Part shown: piece by piece, positions 32,391 through 40,585 of the stretch
Layout of the letters: every line of letters starts with the position of its first letter
How positions within the stretch are numbered: position 1 is the stretch's first letter
NCBI RefSeq assembly: GCF_009758205.1
Contig: NZ_WRXN01000005.1
Coordinates: forward strand, 1 to 64,000
Direction: 5' to 3'
DNA length: 64,000 nucleotides
Source: Chitinophaga tropicalis
GTDB taxonomy: Bacteria; Bacteroidota; Bacteroidia; Chitinophagales; Chitinophagaceae
Notes under the pieces: generated by a model
What the model saw: the letters and a program-made list of their open reading frames with translations, nothing else
The model's database searches: none
Told to the model about the DNA's origin: nothing
Translations under genes and position numbers: made by a program

Positions 32391-34328
32391 TTATATCTGC
32401 CGGATCCTGTAGCTGAAAGTTCCTTTTGTAACAGGGCTCTTTACAGTCAACAGCAGCCTTGTTATTTGTTGCCGGGACCAGTTCTCTGTCAGCCGTTTTT
32501 CATCCGGGGCGCTGCAGTCCATCAATTCCTTCGTCACATTCCATGTCTCCGGATCATATTCCAGTATTACTTTTCTCTTATCTGCCGTCTCAAACAGGAT
32601 ACGCCCTGGTTGCCGTATATCCGTTGTACATACTGTCATGAATGTCTGGGTAAGGCGGGAAGACCCTTGCAGGGTAAAGTTATCTGTCACCAGTACTTCA
32701 TCGTGATCCCGCTGTAAAGTTACGTTGCGGTCCCATTCTGTAACACCAGCCTCTGGCGGATATGCGGCCGCAATATCCATTGTGAGCTGCGTGCTGTCTT
32801 TTGCCTGCTGGTAACGAACGTTCCTGGCGGCATACTGCCTGCCGGCCAGTTGCTGGTAGCCGTTGATAACCGGCAGGTTATGGTAGGCTGAGCTGTTATA
32901 CCATAGCTGATACCTGTCTTTCGAGAATGTTTTTGCGGTATAGGTACCCAGGCCAACGTCTATGATTACGGGCTGCCCGCCGGCATAGACCATAAAATCG
33001 CCTACATCATTGTGATTATGGCTTTCGGCGTTATGTCCGCCGTGAGCAGCTACAAACAAACCTTCCGTTCTTGCCGCCATCAGCTGGATGCTTTCCAGCC
33101 ACATTTCCGGCAGCATAGGCGGCTGTCCGTTACTACGGCTGCAGGCATCCCAGGCTTTGACATTGAAAAGCATCCGGGGTTTGGCGAAGTCAGTGTTGAC
33201 GGGCGAACTTACGGGGTACCTGTGAAATGCCCAGGCCCCGAAAGACGTCATGACACTATCTCCCAATGCTGTGCCCATGCGGTAAAGCAGTAAGCCGTCG
33301 GTACTGATAACCGGGGAGGCGTCTGCTACGTTTACATAGTAATTACCGGCGATATGCATTTTGTAGATATAAGACGCCATGTTCCCGAAGATCGGTTCCC
33401 TATAGATATTGATCTTCCCGGCGGTGGCGCTTTCCAGTACTGTAAGTGCATCAAAGAGGCGCCCGGTAGCGCCGGACCAGTAAACGGGGCCTTCGTCTAT
33501 GGCGCCATCGTCCGGGATGAAATTGATATAATGGTCCAGCAGGTGCATGCTATGTTCCAGCTCTTTTGCCCTCCTTTCCCCGTTCTTTTCCAGTAATAAC
33601 AGGCTGGTCATCCAGTTGCTGATCACCCAGGGATTCCAGTTATTCAGTGGTTGTCTGGGGGTACCTTTTTTGAGGTAGTAGTAGCGGTCGCTGTCCTTTT
33701 CCAGGGGGGTGAGCATGCGTTTGTCCACCTCGTAGTATATCCGGCGGCGCAGCAGTCTGGAGATACTGTCCAGTCTTGCCCCCAGCAGGTAATCTGTCAA
33801 TGCCAGTACGGTAGCTGTTTCGCTGACGAACAGATCGACCGTGGGGTCTTCCACGTCTACCAGGTCTATTCCTGCTTTCTGGAAGTAGAGGTGCCCGGGG
33901 GCGCCCCAGTAGCTTTCTTCACAGATGGACCAGATGCCATCCATAACGGGTTGCAGGAAACGTCCTTTCTGTTCAATGGATTCTGCCAATGCCAGTACAA
34001 ACAGCTGATCACGTTTGCGGAAGGAGCTTTGTTCGTAATGGGAGCGGTCGCCGTTCTGCTGATATTCCAGCATTACTGAGGCCGGAATGGCGACGAATGG
34101 GATGCGGGCGTAGGTTTCTGCCTGTTGTACTATTCTCCGGCGCACATTTTCCGGCAATGCTTCCTGCCATTCTTTCCCGGTATTGGGAAAGGGATGCCAT
34201 TTGCCGGCAGGCAATAATGCTTCACTGATCTGTTGCCGGGTGAACTTGTCTAAGAGGTTCCGGGGTGACTGTGCTACCGAACAGCCTGAAATAACTGTCA
34301 GCAGCAGGAAAGGTAATATGCGCTTCAT
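32391..34328 (-). CDS. Heparinase II/III-family polysaccharide lyase, probable lipoprotein
   Basis: 645 residues. Signal peptide with lipobox ISGC (Cys about 16). The N-terminal two-thirds is an alpha/alpha toroid (RMLTPLEKDSDRYYYLKKGTPRQPLNNWNPWVISNW, WSICEESYWGAPGH). The C-terminal part is a heparinase II/III-like domain with HGGHNAESHNHNDVGDFMVYAGGQPVIIDVG and YNSSAYHNLPVING, which contain the His and Tyr used in this lyase fold. It is likely to degrade an acidic polysaccharide at the cell surface. It starts divergently from the carboxylesterase across a region with an 11-bp repeat array. Confidence 0.9.
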   Translation of the reverse strand: MKRILPFLLLTVISGCSVAQSPRNLLDKFTRQQISEALLPAGKWHPFPNTGKEWQEALPENVRRRIVQQAETYARIPFVAIPASVMLEYQQNGDRSHYEQSSFRKRDQLFVLALAESIEQKGRFLQPVMDGIWSICEESYWGAPGHLYFQKAGIDLVDVEDPTVDLFVSETATVLALTDYLLGARLDSISRLLRRRIYYEVDKRMLTPLEKDSDRYYYLKKGTPRQPLNNWNPWVISNWMTSLLLLEKNGERRAKELEHSMHLLDHYINFIPDDGAIDEGPVYWSGATGRLFDALTVLESATAGKINIYREPIFGNMASYIYKMHIAGNYYVNVADASPVISTDGLLLYRMGTALGDSVMTSFGAWAFHRYPVSSPVNTDFAKPRMLFNVKAWDACSRSNGQPPMLPEMWLESIQLMAARTEGLFVAAHGGHNAESHNHNDVGDFMVYAGGQPVIIDVGLGTYTAKTFSKDRYQLWYNSSAYHNLPVINGYQQLAGRQYAARNVRYQQAKDSTQLTMDIAAAYPPEAGVTEWDRNVTLQRDHDEVLVTDNFTLQGSSRLTQTFMTVCTTDIRQPGRILFETADKRKVILEYDPETWNVTKELMDCSAPDEKRLTENWSRQQITRLLLTVKSPVTKGTFSYRIRQI

Positions 34329-34608
34329 TGAGTGATTGTACTGGCGTCAAATATATAAGGAAAAACAAACAAATTTCATATTTGCTTCCGGTATGCCGGG
34401 GATGGTCCAGGCATATACCCGGACTATACCTATATCGCCAGGCAACTGGTAAAATACCAGCCAGGTGGAAGCACAGAAAAAGAAGGCCGGTAAACCAATT
34501 ACAGGATTAAAAGCAACAATTGTAAACTTCAAACAGGATTATCTAACAGAAGTGTAACCTATATCAGGACTATACCGTGGTGCAGAAGTGGTACCGCAAT
34601 GCATACAC
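34329..34608. other. Non-coding 5' region of the heparinase gene
   Basis: No convincing gene. Short overlapping frames on both strands have no protein-like composition. Presumably it contains the heparinase promoter; no full TAnnTTTG was found with confidence. The 11-bp array begins at 34609. Confidence 0.5.
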
Positions 34609-34762
34609 TAAACATGCTTTAAACATGCTTTAAACATGCTTTAAACATGCTTTAAACATGCTTAAGACATGCTTAAGACATGCTTAAGACATGCTTAAGA
34701 CATGCTTTAAAGGAGGATTAAAGGTGGACCTGATCAGTTTTAAATATACTTTAAACAGGGTT
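34609..34762. repeat. Array with strict 11-bp periodicity (9 clean + 5 degenerate units)
   Basis: Five copies of TAAACATGCTT (34609-34663) are followed by four of AAGACATGCTT (34664-34707). After these, at the same 11-bp phase, come TAAAGGAGGAT, TAAAGGTGGAC, CTGATCAGTTT, TAAATATACTT and TAAACAGGGTT, ending at 34762. The consensus core is ACATGCTT. The array lies 88-241 bp upstream of the carboxylesterase ATG. Eleven bp is close to one helical turn, so a repeated face of DNA is exposed. Confidence 0.92.
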
Positions 34763-34849
34763 TTAGATCGCTACATTCTGAAGCAACCAAAATATTAATT
34801 TAGTACCTTTCCTTACGCCGTTATGGCCTCACCACCTATCATTACGTTT

Positions 34850-36481
34850 ATGAAATCATTGATCACGTTAATCTTACTAGGGCAGTTAACCTGGGCAGCC
34901 GCCTTCTCTCAATCTGCCGATCCGCTTGTTGTGAAAACAGTCAACGGATCTCTGAAGGGCACTAAATCTCCCGTTACCGGTGTTAAAAGTTTCAAGGGTA
35001 TTCCTTATGCCAAACCTCCTGTAGGGGATCTCCGCTGGAAAGCCCCTCAGCCGGTGGAGAACTGGACGGGTATAAAGGCTGCAGATCGTTTTGGTCCGCG
35101 GGCTATGCAGAAACCGATTTTCGGGGATATGAACTTCCGTTCTGACGGCATGGGGGAAGACTGCCTTTACCTGAATGTGTGGGTACCGGCCAGGCCATCA
35201 AAAGAAAAGCTTCCTGTACTGGTGTACTTCTATGGCGGCGGTATGGTAGCCGGCGATGGCTCGGAACCCCGTTATGATGGCGAAAGCATGGCACAGAGGG
35301 GGATCATCGCCCTGACAGTGAATTACAGATTAGGAGTATTTGGTTTGCTGGCGCACCCTGAGCTGAACCAGGAATCTCCCAATCATTCTTCCGGTAATTA
35401 CAGTCTGCTGGACCAGCATGCGGCGCTGGTATGGGTGAAAGAGAATATTGCTGCTTTTGGCGGAGATCCTGATAAAGTGACCATTGCCGGAGAATCTGCC
35501 GGTTCTATTTCGGTATCTGCGCAAATGGCCTCTCCTTTAAGCAAGGGGCTGATCAGTGGTGCTATAGGAGAAAGCGGCGCGGCTATCAATCCAACTATGA
35601 CGCCTGTATCAAAAGAAACGGCGGAAAGGAACGGGGTGTTGTTCGCGGAGAAGCTTAATGCTAAAACTATTGCGGAGCTGCGCGCCATACCTGCAGCAGA
35701 GCTGCTGGATAAGGCATACCAGAAGGATATGCCACCGCTGGCAATGAATATTGATGGTTATTTCCTGCCTAAAAGCCTGACGGAGATCAATAATGCAGGA
35801 GAACAGGCGCATGTACCCCTGCTGGCAGGATGGAACTCTGCCGAAATACCTTACAATGCCTTGTTATGGGGAGATGAGCCTACGCCGGAAAATTATGCCA
35901 AGAAGGTAAAACAGCTGTACCCGGAGAAGGCCGCTGAAGTGCTGAAGCTCTATCCCGGCAATACCAGGGAGGAAGTGATAGCATCTGCCACGGCTTTGGC
36001 AAGTGACCGTTTTATTGTTTACAGCACCTGGAAATGGGCTGATATGCATACCAAGACCAGCGGACAGCCTGTATACCGTTATGTGTATTCGCACCCACGC
36101 CCGCCGATGACGCCCAAAATGGGTAATGCACAGGCGGGGCTGGCCGGAGGAGTGATCAAAAATGCAGGCCCTTCTCCTAAACCACAGGTTTTTCAGGGCG
36201 CTCCGCATGCAGCGGAGATAGAATATGCCATGGGTAATCTAGCCTCTAATGAAGTATATGCATGGACGAAAGAAGACTATAAAGTTTCTGCAACAATGCA
36301 ATCTTATTTCGCGAACTTTATCAAAACAGGCAATCCTAACGGTAAAGGGTTACCTTACTGGGAAGCTGACAAACCTGGTGCTGCGTCTAAGCTAATGGAT
36401 ATTGACGTACAGCCGGTACAGAGAGTGCAGAAGGATACTGACCGTTATCTCTTCCTGGATAAAGAGTATTTAAAACAATGA
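34850..36481 (+). CDS. Secreted type-B carboxylesterase
   Basis: 543 residues from the ATG at 34850, which starts a signal peptide (MKSLITLILLGQLTWAAAFSQ). An ATG at 34823 would add nine residues. The alpha/beta-hydrolase features are present: FKGIPYAKPPVGDLRWK, EDCLYLNVW, oxyanion-hole GGG in VYFYGGGMV, nucleophile elbow GESAGS with Ser216, and the late His in GAPHAAEIEYAMGN. It is a broad-specificity esterase or lipase exported to the periplasm or surface. The next gene overlaps by 4 bp, so it is co-transcribed with a PAP2 phosphatase. The upstream 11-bp array may modulate it. Confidence 0.93.
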   Translation: MKSLITLILLGQLTWAAAFSQSADPLVVKTVNGSLKGTKSPVTGVKSFKGIPYAKPPVGDLRWKAPQPVENWTGIKAADRFGPRAMQKPIFGDMNFRSDGMGEDCLYLNVWVPARPSKEKLPVLVYFYGGGMVAGDGSEPRYDGESMAQRGIIALTVNYRLGVFGLLAHPELNQESPNHSSGNYSLLDQHAALVWVKENIAAFGGDPDKVTIAGESAGSISVSAQMASPLSKGLISGAIGESGAAINPTMTPVSKETAERNGVLFAEKLNAKTIAELRAIPAAELLDKAYQKDMPPLAMNIDGYFLPKSLTEINNAGEQAHVPLLAGWNSAEIPYNALLWGDEPTPENYAKKVKQLYPEKAAEVLKLYPGNTREEVIASATALASDRFIVYSTWKWADMHTKTSGQPVYRYVYSHPRPPMTPKMGNAQAGLAGGVIKNAGPSPKPQVFQGAPHAAEIEYAMGNLASNEVYAWTKEDYKVSATMQSYFANFIKTGNPNGKGLPYWEADKPGAASKLMDIDVQPVQRVQKDTDRYLFLDKEYLKQ

Positions 36482-37074
36482 TCAGAATAAGAACTTTCAT
36501 TATAACGTGGCTGGTTACAACAGCCACGTTATATCATACTTCTTCTGCACAGTCTGCCATACAACGTTTTGACAGCCGTACGCTGGAATATCTTGCAGAT
36601 CACAGGACGGAGGGGCAAACCAAACTATGGCTGTTCCTGTCCAACACCAATGACTATGTGAATGTAGCCATACCTGCGGGCTTGCTTACGGCAGGGCTGA
36701 TCAACAATGATACGGAGATGAAGAAGAATGCGCTGTATGTTGCCAGTAGTACGGCTACTACTTTTCTTCTGAATTCCCTGATCAAAAAGCTGACAAAACG
36801 GCCCCGTCCTTTTGTATATAACATACATTTCAACGCGGTGTATGAGCCTAAATCATCGTCTTTCCCCTCTGGTCATACTTCTTCTGCATTCAGCACTGCT
36901 ACTGCTCTTTCCAGGGCTTATTCCAAATGGTATGTGATTGCTCCTGCATATTTATGGGCTGGTAGTGTTGGGTATTCCCGCATGTACCTGGGTGTACATA
37001 ATCCGTCGGATGTGGCAGCAGGCGCTATACTGGGTGCAGGAGTACCTTTTGCGCTGGATTTTTTGAGGCCCTGA
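36478..37074 (+). CDS. PAP2-family membrane phosphatase
   Basis: 198 residues. The start ATGA overlaps the esterase stop by 4 bp. N-terminal signal-like helix, then several transmembrane helices. The three phosphatase motifs are present: KKLTKRPRP, PSGHTSSAFS and SRMYLGVHNPSDVAAG, with the catalytic His in the last. PAP2 enzymes dephosphorylate lipid phosphates such as undecaprenyl or phosphatidate derivatives on the periplasmic side. Pairing with an esterase suggests envelope lipid turnover, an inference. The C-terminus is hydrophobic (GAILGAGVPFALDFLRP). Confidence 0.92.
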   Translation: MIRIRTFIITWLVTTATLYHTSSAQSAIQRFDSRTLEYLADHRTEGQTKLWLFLSNTNDYVNVAIPAGLLTAGLINNDTEMKKNALYVASSTATTFLLNSLIKKLTKRPRPFVYNIHFNAVYEPKSSSFPSGHTSSAFSTATALSRAYSKWYVIAPAYLWAGSVGYSRMYLGVHNPSDVAAGAILGAGVPFALDFLRP

Positions 37075-37075
37075 T

Positions 37076-37375
37076 CTATTTTACAATTACTGTTCCCTTC
37101 ATACCCATTGATCTGTGTGGCTGGCAATAATACGGGAATGTACCAGCCTTTTTAAATACATACCGGAAGGTCTCTCCTTTCTTCATAAGGCTGCTGGCCA
37201 GTACACCATCATCAGAGATAACGTTATGCGGCATATTGCTGCCATTTATCCAAACTACGGTATCTCCTATGGAGATCTCTATTTTTTTGGGGCTGAACCT
37301 CATGCCTTCCATCTTCACTGTTTTCATGCCATTTCCCGGGCCTGTTAAGGCCAATAATGCTATTACCAGGTACAT
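37076..37375 (-). CDS. Cupredoxin (plastocyanin-like) copper protein
   Basis: 99 residues. A short signal peptide (MYLVIALLALTGPGNG) is followed by a single cupredoxin domain: MRFSPKKIEISIGDTVVWIN, then His50 (NMPHNV), and the C-terminal copper loop with Cys84, His87 and Met92 (YYCQPHRSMGM). All four type-1 copper ligands are present, so it should bind a blue-copper centre and shuttle electrons in the periplasm. It converges on the PAP2 gene with 1 bp between stops, and follows the DUF1772 membrane protein gene by 4 bp. Confidence 0.92.
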   Translation of the reverse strand: MYLVIALLALTGPGNGMKTVKMEGMRFSPKKIEISIGDTVVWINGSNMPHNVISDDGVLASSLMKKGETFRYVFKKAGTFPYYCQPHRSMGMKGTVIVK

Positions 37376-37379
37376 AGAC

Positions 37380-37922
37380 TCAGATTTTTGAAGATGAAGG
37401 AAATAAACAGGCCAGGATCGTGAATACGGAGGTCAGCACGGCCGCTATGGTACGGATAAGGTGCCATCTGTTCCAGGGTTCTTCAAACTGCAGGCGCTGA
37501 CGTGTCAGATCTTCAACGGAGGCTGCCTGGATATTGAACGCATCCAGTGCTTCATTCAATGGTACGTTCTTTAACATGGTAATGCCAAATACGCCCCAGA
37601 TATAGGTGATGGCAGCTGCAGCCAGCAGGAGGAACCTGGGGGAAACGGGAGAGGTATACTCCAGGTATGCGGTGAAGGGCAGCAGAAGCACCAGTCCGAC
37701 AAAAGGTATCAGGAAAAAGGGATTCAGGATAGCCCTGTTTATGGACTGCATGGCTGCCAGGTAAGAGGTATCTGCCAGACGTGCCAGTCCGGGGTTTACG
37801 GAGCAGGAATAGGCAAAGAACAGTCCCGCCATAAGAGCGGTGGCTGTGGTGGTGATGGTCAGCGTGATATTTGAAAGTGAGAGGTCTATTCCGCCGACAG
37901 TGCTGGTAAGCAGTGTTTTCAT
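37380..37922 (-). CDS. DUF1772-like membrane protein
   Basis: 180 residues from the ATG at 37922. Four transmembrane helices: ITLTITTTATALMAGLFFAYSCSVNPGL, NPFFLIPFVGLVLLLPFTAYL, RFLLLAAAAITYIWGVFGIT and TIAAVLTSVFTILACLF. A cytosolic or periplasmic loop carries NVPLNEALDAFNIQ and WNRWHLIR. This pattern is that of the DUF1772/anthrone-oxygenase-like family. No enzymatic function is established for most members. It precedes the cupredoxin gene by 4 bp; the two may be co-transcribed, but no shared chemistry can be read. Confidence 0.78.
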   Translation of the reverse strand: MKTLLTSTVGGIDLSLSNITLTITTTATALMAGLFFAYSCSVNPGLARLADTSYLAAMQSINRAILNPFFLIPFVGLVLLLPFTAYLEYTSPVSPRFLLLAAAAITYIWGVFGITMLKNVPLNEALDAFNIQAASVEDLTRQRLQFEEPWNRWHLIRTIAAVLTSVFTILACLFPSSSKI

Positions 37923-37988
37923 GTATATTTTTTTATACAAAGTTGCAGCGCAGCAAATGGGAAAAATAGAACAAAACCGTCAGAGGGT

Positions 37989-38804
37989 TTAAGAGGTTAA
38001 GCGGGACAGGTTTTCCACTACTTCCCTGGATTGTTGCCGGTACCGGAAAGGGGAAAGACCTGCAAATTCTTTAAATGAGCGGATAAAATGGGATTGATCA
38101 GCATAATCGTTTTCAAAAGCGATGTCTGACAGCTTGTTATACTGGTTGTTCCGGAGTTGCCGCAGGGAGGCCTGGAAACGGCAGATCCTTGCAAATAGTT
38201 TAGGGGTGATACCTATATGCTGTCTGAACTTGCGTTCAAAGCTTCTTTCAGACAACTGCAGTTTATCCTGCAGGTCTTTCAGCGCAATGCTGCCGCCGGA
38301 CCGGAGGATGCTGGACATGGCATAGTGCATGGCGCCATCCTGCTGTTGTTCATTCTTCCTGATCTGTACTAAGAGGAAGGAAGAGAGGATATTTACTTTC
38401 TCTGTCGTTGATGTGGCAGCGGCTACTATTTCTGTCAGGTAGAGTCCCTGCTTTTCTGCCATGGCATTCAGGTCTGCACAGGAGTCTGTCAATTCCTCTG
38501 CATTGATACCAAAAACGGATTTGAGTGCGTGAGGGAAAAAGAATACGCCTATTGTGCTGAAAGTTCCTTTCAGGCAAAGTTCTGCATAGCGGGTGCTTTG
38601 TCCGTAGAGAAAGGTATTTGACAGCAGTTTCCCGTTCTGATAAAAGCATCCTTTTTCCGGTTGCTGGAATACGAGTCCGGGGCTGCCATCTGCCATTGTC
38701 CTGAAGGTGGACGATGTATCAGACGGCCCTTCGCTTTCCAGTGTCCAGAAGTACCGGATATAGTGCTTTAGCGGCGCGGGTGGCGGTATCTGTTCAAATT
38801 TCAT
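37989..38804 (-). CDS. AraC-family regulator (DUF6597-type sensor)
   Basis: 271 residues. The N-terminal half resembles the DUF6597 sensor (PPPAPLKHYIRYFWTLESEGP, LVFQQPEKGCF). The C-terminal AraC double helix-turn-helix includes ALKDLQDKLQLSERSFERKFRQHIGITPKLFARICRFQASL and DIAFENDYADQSHFIRSFKEFAGLSPFRYR. It probably responds to a small molecule and controls the divergent or adjacent DUF1772-cupredoxin genes or the 38983 gene across 178 bp. Ligand unknown. Confidence 0.9.
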   Translation of the reverse strand: MKFEQIPPPAPLKHYIRYFWTLESEGPSDTSSTFRTMADGSPGLVFQQPEKGCFYQNGKLLSNTFLYGQSTRYAELCLKGTFSTIGVFFFPHALKSVFGINAEELTDSCADLNAMAEKQGLYLTEIVAAATSTTEKVNILSSFLLVQIRKNEQQQDGAMHYAMSSILRSGGSIALKDLQDKLQLSERSFERKFRQHIGITPKLFARICRFQASLRQLRNNQYNKLSDIAFENDYADQSHFIRSFKEFAGLSPFRYRQQSREVVENLSRLTS

Positions 38805-38982
38805 ACGGTATAAAAATACGAAATCCCTGTGGGACTATTCTTATCGAGCAGAACTTCACATCAGCTTGTCGCATCTTACCCCTCATTATGTCGTTTTCAC
38901 GGCCCCCGCAACTAAAAGGTTTCTGATAAATTTGCATTCATAAGGTTGTAATAAACACCCTGAACCTGCAACAACTGTGTAT

Positions 38983-39201
38983 ATGGTAGAAGTTTTTAAA
39001 ACAAATGTAAACAGCCCGGAACATGCGCACATGCTCCTGGATCACATACACAATACCTACGTTGATTACAGCGCTAATTTTGACCTGGAAGATTGTGACA
39101 GGATCCTGAGAGTAAAAAGTAATGAGGGGCCTGTACAACCCTTTCACCTGATCAACCTGCTGAGTCGTTTCGGATTCAACAGCGAGGTATTGCCGGACTG
39201 A
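38983..39201 (+). CDS. Small conserved-looking hypothetical protein
   Basis: 72 residues from the ATG at 38983. The composition is coherent: MVEVFKTNVNSPEHAHMLLDHIHNTYVDYSANFDLEDCDRILRV. It alternates strands and helices, suggesting a ferredoxin-like fold of one domain. No cysteine pair or metal motif is seen. I do not recognise a named family. It is 35 bp upstream of a DoxX-like gene in the same direction and may share its transcript. Confidence 0.7.
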   Translation: MVEVFKTNVNSPEHAHMLLDHIHNTYVDYSANFDLEDCDRILRVKSNEGPVQPFHLINLLSRFGFNSEVLPD

Positions 39202-39236
39202 CACCTGAACTCTATTTACTGATAAAATCACCTTTA

Positions 39237-39617
39237 ATGAAACCTAAGACTATCAAGGTCCTTCACTGGACCGTTACCGGACTATTTTCTGTATTTATGC
39301 TGATGGCAGGCATTGTGGAATTTATACAATCTGAAGAAGGCAAAGAGATCATGCGGCATCTGGGTTATCCGCTGCATATACTGATAGTGCTGGGCGCAGG
39401 TAAGATCCTGGGTGCTATTGCACTGCTTCAAACGAAGTTTAAAACTATCAAGGAATGGGCATATGCAGGTTTTACTTTCAACTTCATTGGCGCTTGTGTA
39501 GCGAGGGCTGATGCCGGTGATAGTACAGCGCTGATCATTTCGCCATTGCTTTTCCTGGCAGGGCTGCTTCTCTCCTATTTCTACTGGAAAAAATATGCTG
39601 CGCTTAAGTCTAAGTGA
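39237..39617 (+). CDS. DoxX-like four-helix membrane protein
   Basis: 126 residues with four transmembrane helices: VLHWTVTGLFSVFMLMAGIVEF, YPLHILIVLGAGKILGAIAL, EWAYAGFTFNFIGACVARADAG and ISPLLFLAGLLLSYFYWK. The pattern GxxKILGAxAL and the FNFIGA helix match DoxX-like membrane proteins. Functions in this superfamily are varied and mostly unsettled; some are linked to thiosulfate-quinone reduction. The neighbours (small protein upstream, VOC protein downstream by 40 bp) do not specify a substrate. Confidence 0.85.
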   Translation: MKPKTIKVLHWTVTGLFSVFMLMAGIVEFIQSEEGKEIMRHLGYPLHILIVLGAGKILGAIALLQTKFKTIKEWAYAGFTFNFIGACVARADAGDSTALIISPLLFLAGLLLSYFYWKKYAALKSK

Positions 39618-39657
39618 TGCAGCTCCATCATCTTTAATTCATTTAAAATAATACACA

Positions 39658-40065
39658 ATGGTAAAAGAGATTTTTGTAAACCTATCTGTAAAAGACCTGA
39701 AAGTGGCGCAGGACTTTTTCTCTAAACTGGGCTTCGGCTTTAATCCTGATTTCACTGATGAGCGGGCGGCATGCCTGGTACTGGGAGAAAATATCTATGC
39801 CATGTTGCTGGTAGAAGAATTCTTTAAAGGGTTCTCAAAAAAAGATATTCCAGACACATTAAAAACTGCGGAGGTGATCAATGCCCTGGCTGTAGAAAGC
39901 AGGGAGAAAGTGGATCAGATAGCAGAAGCTGCGCTGGCTGCCGGAGGTAAGTTCTCCAGTGATCCGGCGGACCATGGCTGGATGTATTCCCGTAGTTTCC
40001 AGGACCCTGACGGTCATATCTGGGAGGTATTGTATACAGATATGGCAGCTTTCCCGAAAGGGTAA
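39658..40065 (+). CDS. VOC family protein
   Basis: 135 residues in a single VOC module: EIFVNLSVKDLKVAQDFFSKLGFGFNPDFTDERAACLVLGENIYAMLLVEEFF, then a C-terminal half with AAGGKFSSDPADHGWMYSRSFQDPDGHIWEVLYTD. The family metal-ligand positions at the end (DPDGHIWEV) are typical of glyoxalase/bleomycin-resistance-like proteins with unknown substrate. It is distinct from the VOC protein at 31847. It is followed by a strong hairpin terminator and convergent to the truncated haemoglobin gene. Confidence 0.9.
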   Translation: MVKEIFVNLSVKDLKVAQDFFSKLGFGFNPDFTDERAACLVLGENIYAMLLVEEFFKGFSKKDIPDTLKTAEVINALAVESREKVDQIAEAALAAGGKFSSDPADHGWMYSRSFQDPDGHIWEVLYTDMAAFPKG

Positions 40066-40078
40066 ATAACTGTGTAAC

Positions 40079-40110
40079 AAAAAAGGTTTCGCCTGCGCGA
40101 AACCTTTTTT
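40079..40110. terminator. Hairpin terminator, bidirectional
   Basis: 14-bp stem AAAAAAGGTTTCGC / GCGAAACCTTTTTT with loop CTGC, between the convergent VOC and truncated-haemoglobin genes. Confidence 0.92.
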
Positions 40111-40142
40111 TACGGTAAAGAGTGGCGAAAACAATGTTCCGT

Positions 40143-40508
40143 TTATTTTGTTACCCCTATTACCGTTTGCATAACTCTTGCGATGTTAGCTGCCCTTTTC
40201 TTTGCAGCGTCTGCTGCTTCTCCGCTGAACAGCTCATCTATTGTTTCCTGGAAAAGTTCTATCCATTTGCCGAAATGTGCACTATCTACCGGTAATACCT
40301 TGTGTTTACTCATCGGATCATTCCTGTACCTTCCGGAGTATAACAACAGTGTGCTCCAGAAATCGCACATGGTTTGCAGGTGGCTATCCCAGTTATCTTT
40401 TATCACTTCGTTGAAAATAACAGACAGGCGGTCATCTGCTCTCACTTTATCGTAGAAAGTATGTACCAGCTGTTTAATATCCTCTTCTGTCCGGATGTCC
40501 TCTCTCAT
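40143..40508 (-). CDS. Group III truncated haemoglobin
   Basis: 121 residues, typical for a truncated 2-on-2 globin. FYDKVRADDRLSVIFNEVI, then DNWDSHLQTMCDFWSTLLLYSGRYRNDPMSKHKVLPVDSAHFGKWIELFQETI. The proximal His is expected in DSAHFGKWIELF; the distal pocket has FYDKV and W in the FWSTLL helix. Group III members bind O2 and NO. It is divergent from an Rrf2 regulator and faces the NO reductase cluster, so a nitric-oxide detoxification role is a strong context inference. Its promoter contains a 24-bp motif shared with the NO reductase gene. Confidence 0.92.
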   Translation of the reverse strand: MREDIRTEEDIKQLVHTFYDKVRADDRLSVIFNEVIKDNWDSHLQTMCDFWSTLLLYSGRYRNDPMSKHKVLPVDSAHFGKWIELFQETIDELFSGEAADAAKKRAANIARVMQTVIGVTK

Positions 40509-40528
40509 AAAATAACATTTTAACGATG

Positions 40529-40536
40529 CAAAGATA
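40529..40536 (-). promoter_or_regulatory. -7 box for the truncated haemoglobin gene
   Basis: On the minus strand this reads TATCTTTG, a full TAnnTTTG match 20 bp before the ATG at 40508. The shared 24-bp motif lies immediately upstream of it. Confidence 0.65.
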
Positions 40537-40541
40537 ATTAA

Positions 40542-40565
40542 AATACTTTTTTGTCTTTTATTATT
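40542..40565. promoter_or_regulatory. Shared 24-bp motif, copy 1 (probable Rrf2 operator)
   Basis: Starts AATACTTTTTTGTC and ends TTTTATTATT. It is the exact reverse complement of 41060-41083. Located between the two divergent -7 boxes of the haemoglobin and Rrf2 genes, so a bound regulator could affect both. Confidence 0.7.
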
Positions 40566-40573
40566 TCTCCCCT

Positions 40574-40581
40574 TATCTTTG
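40574..40581 (+). promoter_or_regulatory. -7 box for the Rrf2 gene
   Basis: TATCTTTG, a full TAnnTTTG match ending 4 bp before the ATG at 40586. A TTTTTG at 40548-40553 is a possible -33 box at about the usual spacing and overlaps the 24-bp motif. The transcript would be nearly leaderless. Confidence 0.6.
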
Positions 40582-40585
40582 CGGC

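Noticed and set aside
34609..34762. CRISPR array
   Set aside because: The units are adjacent 11-mers without spacers, and no cas gene is present.
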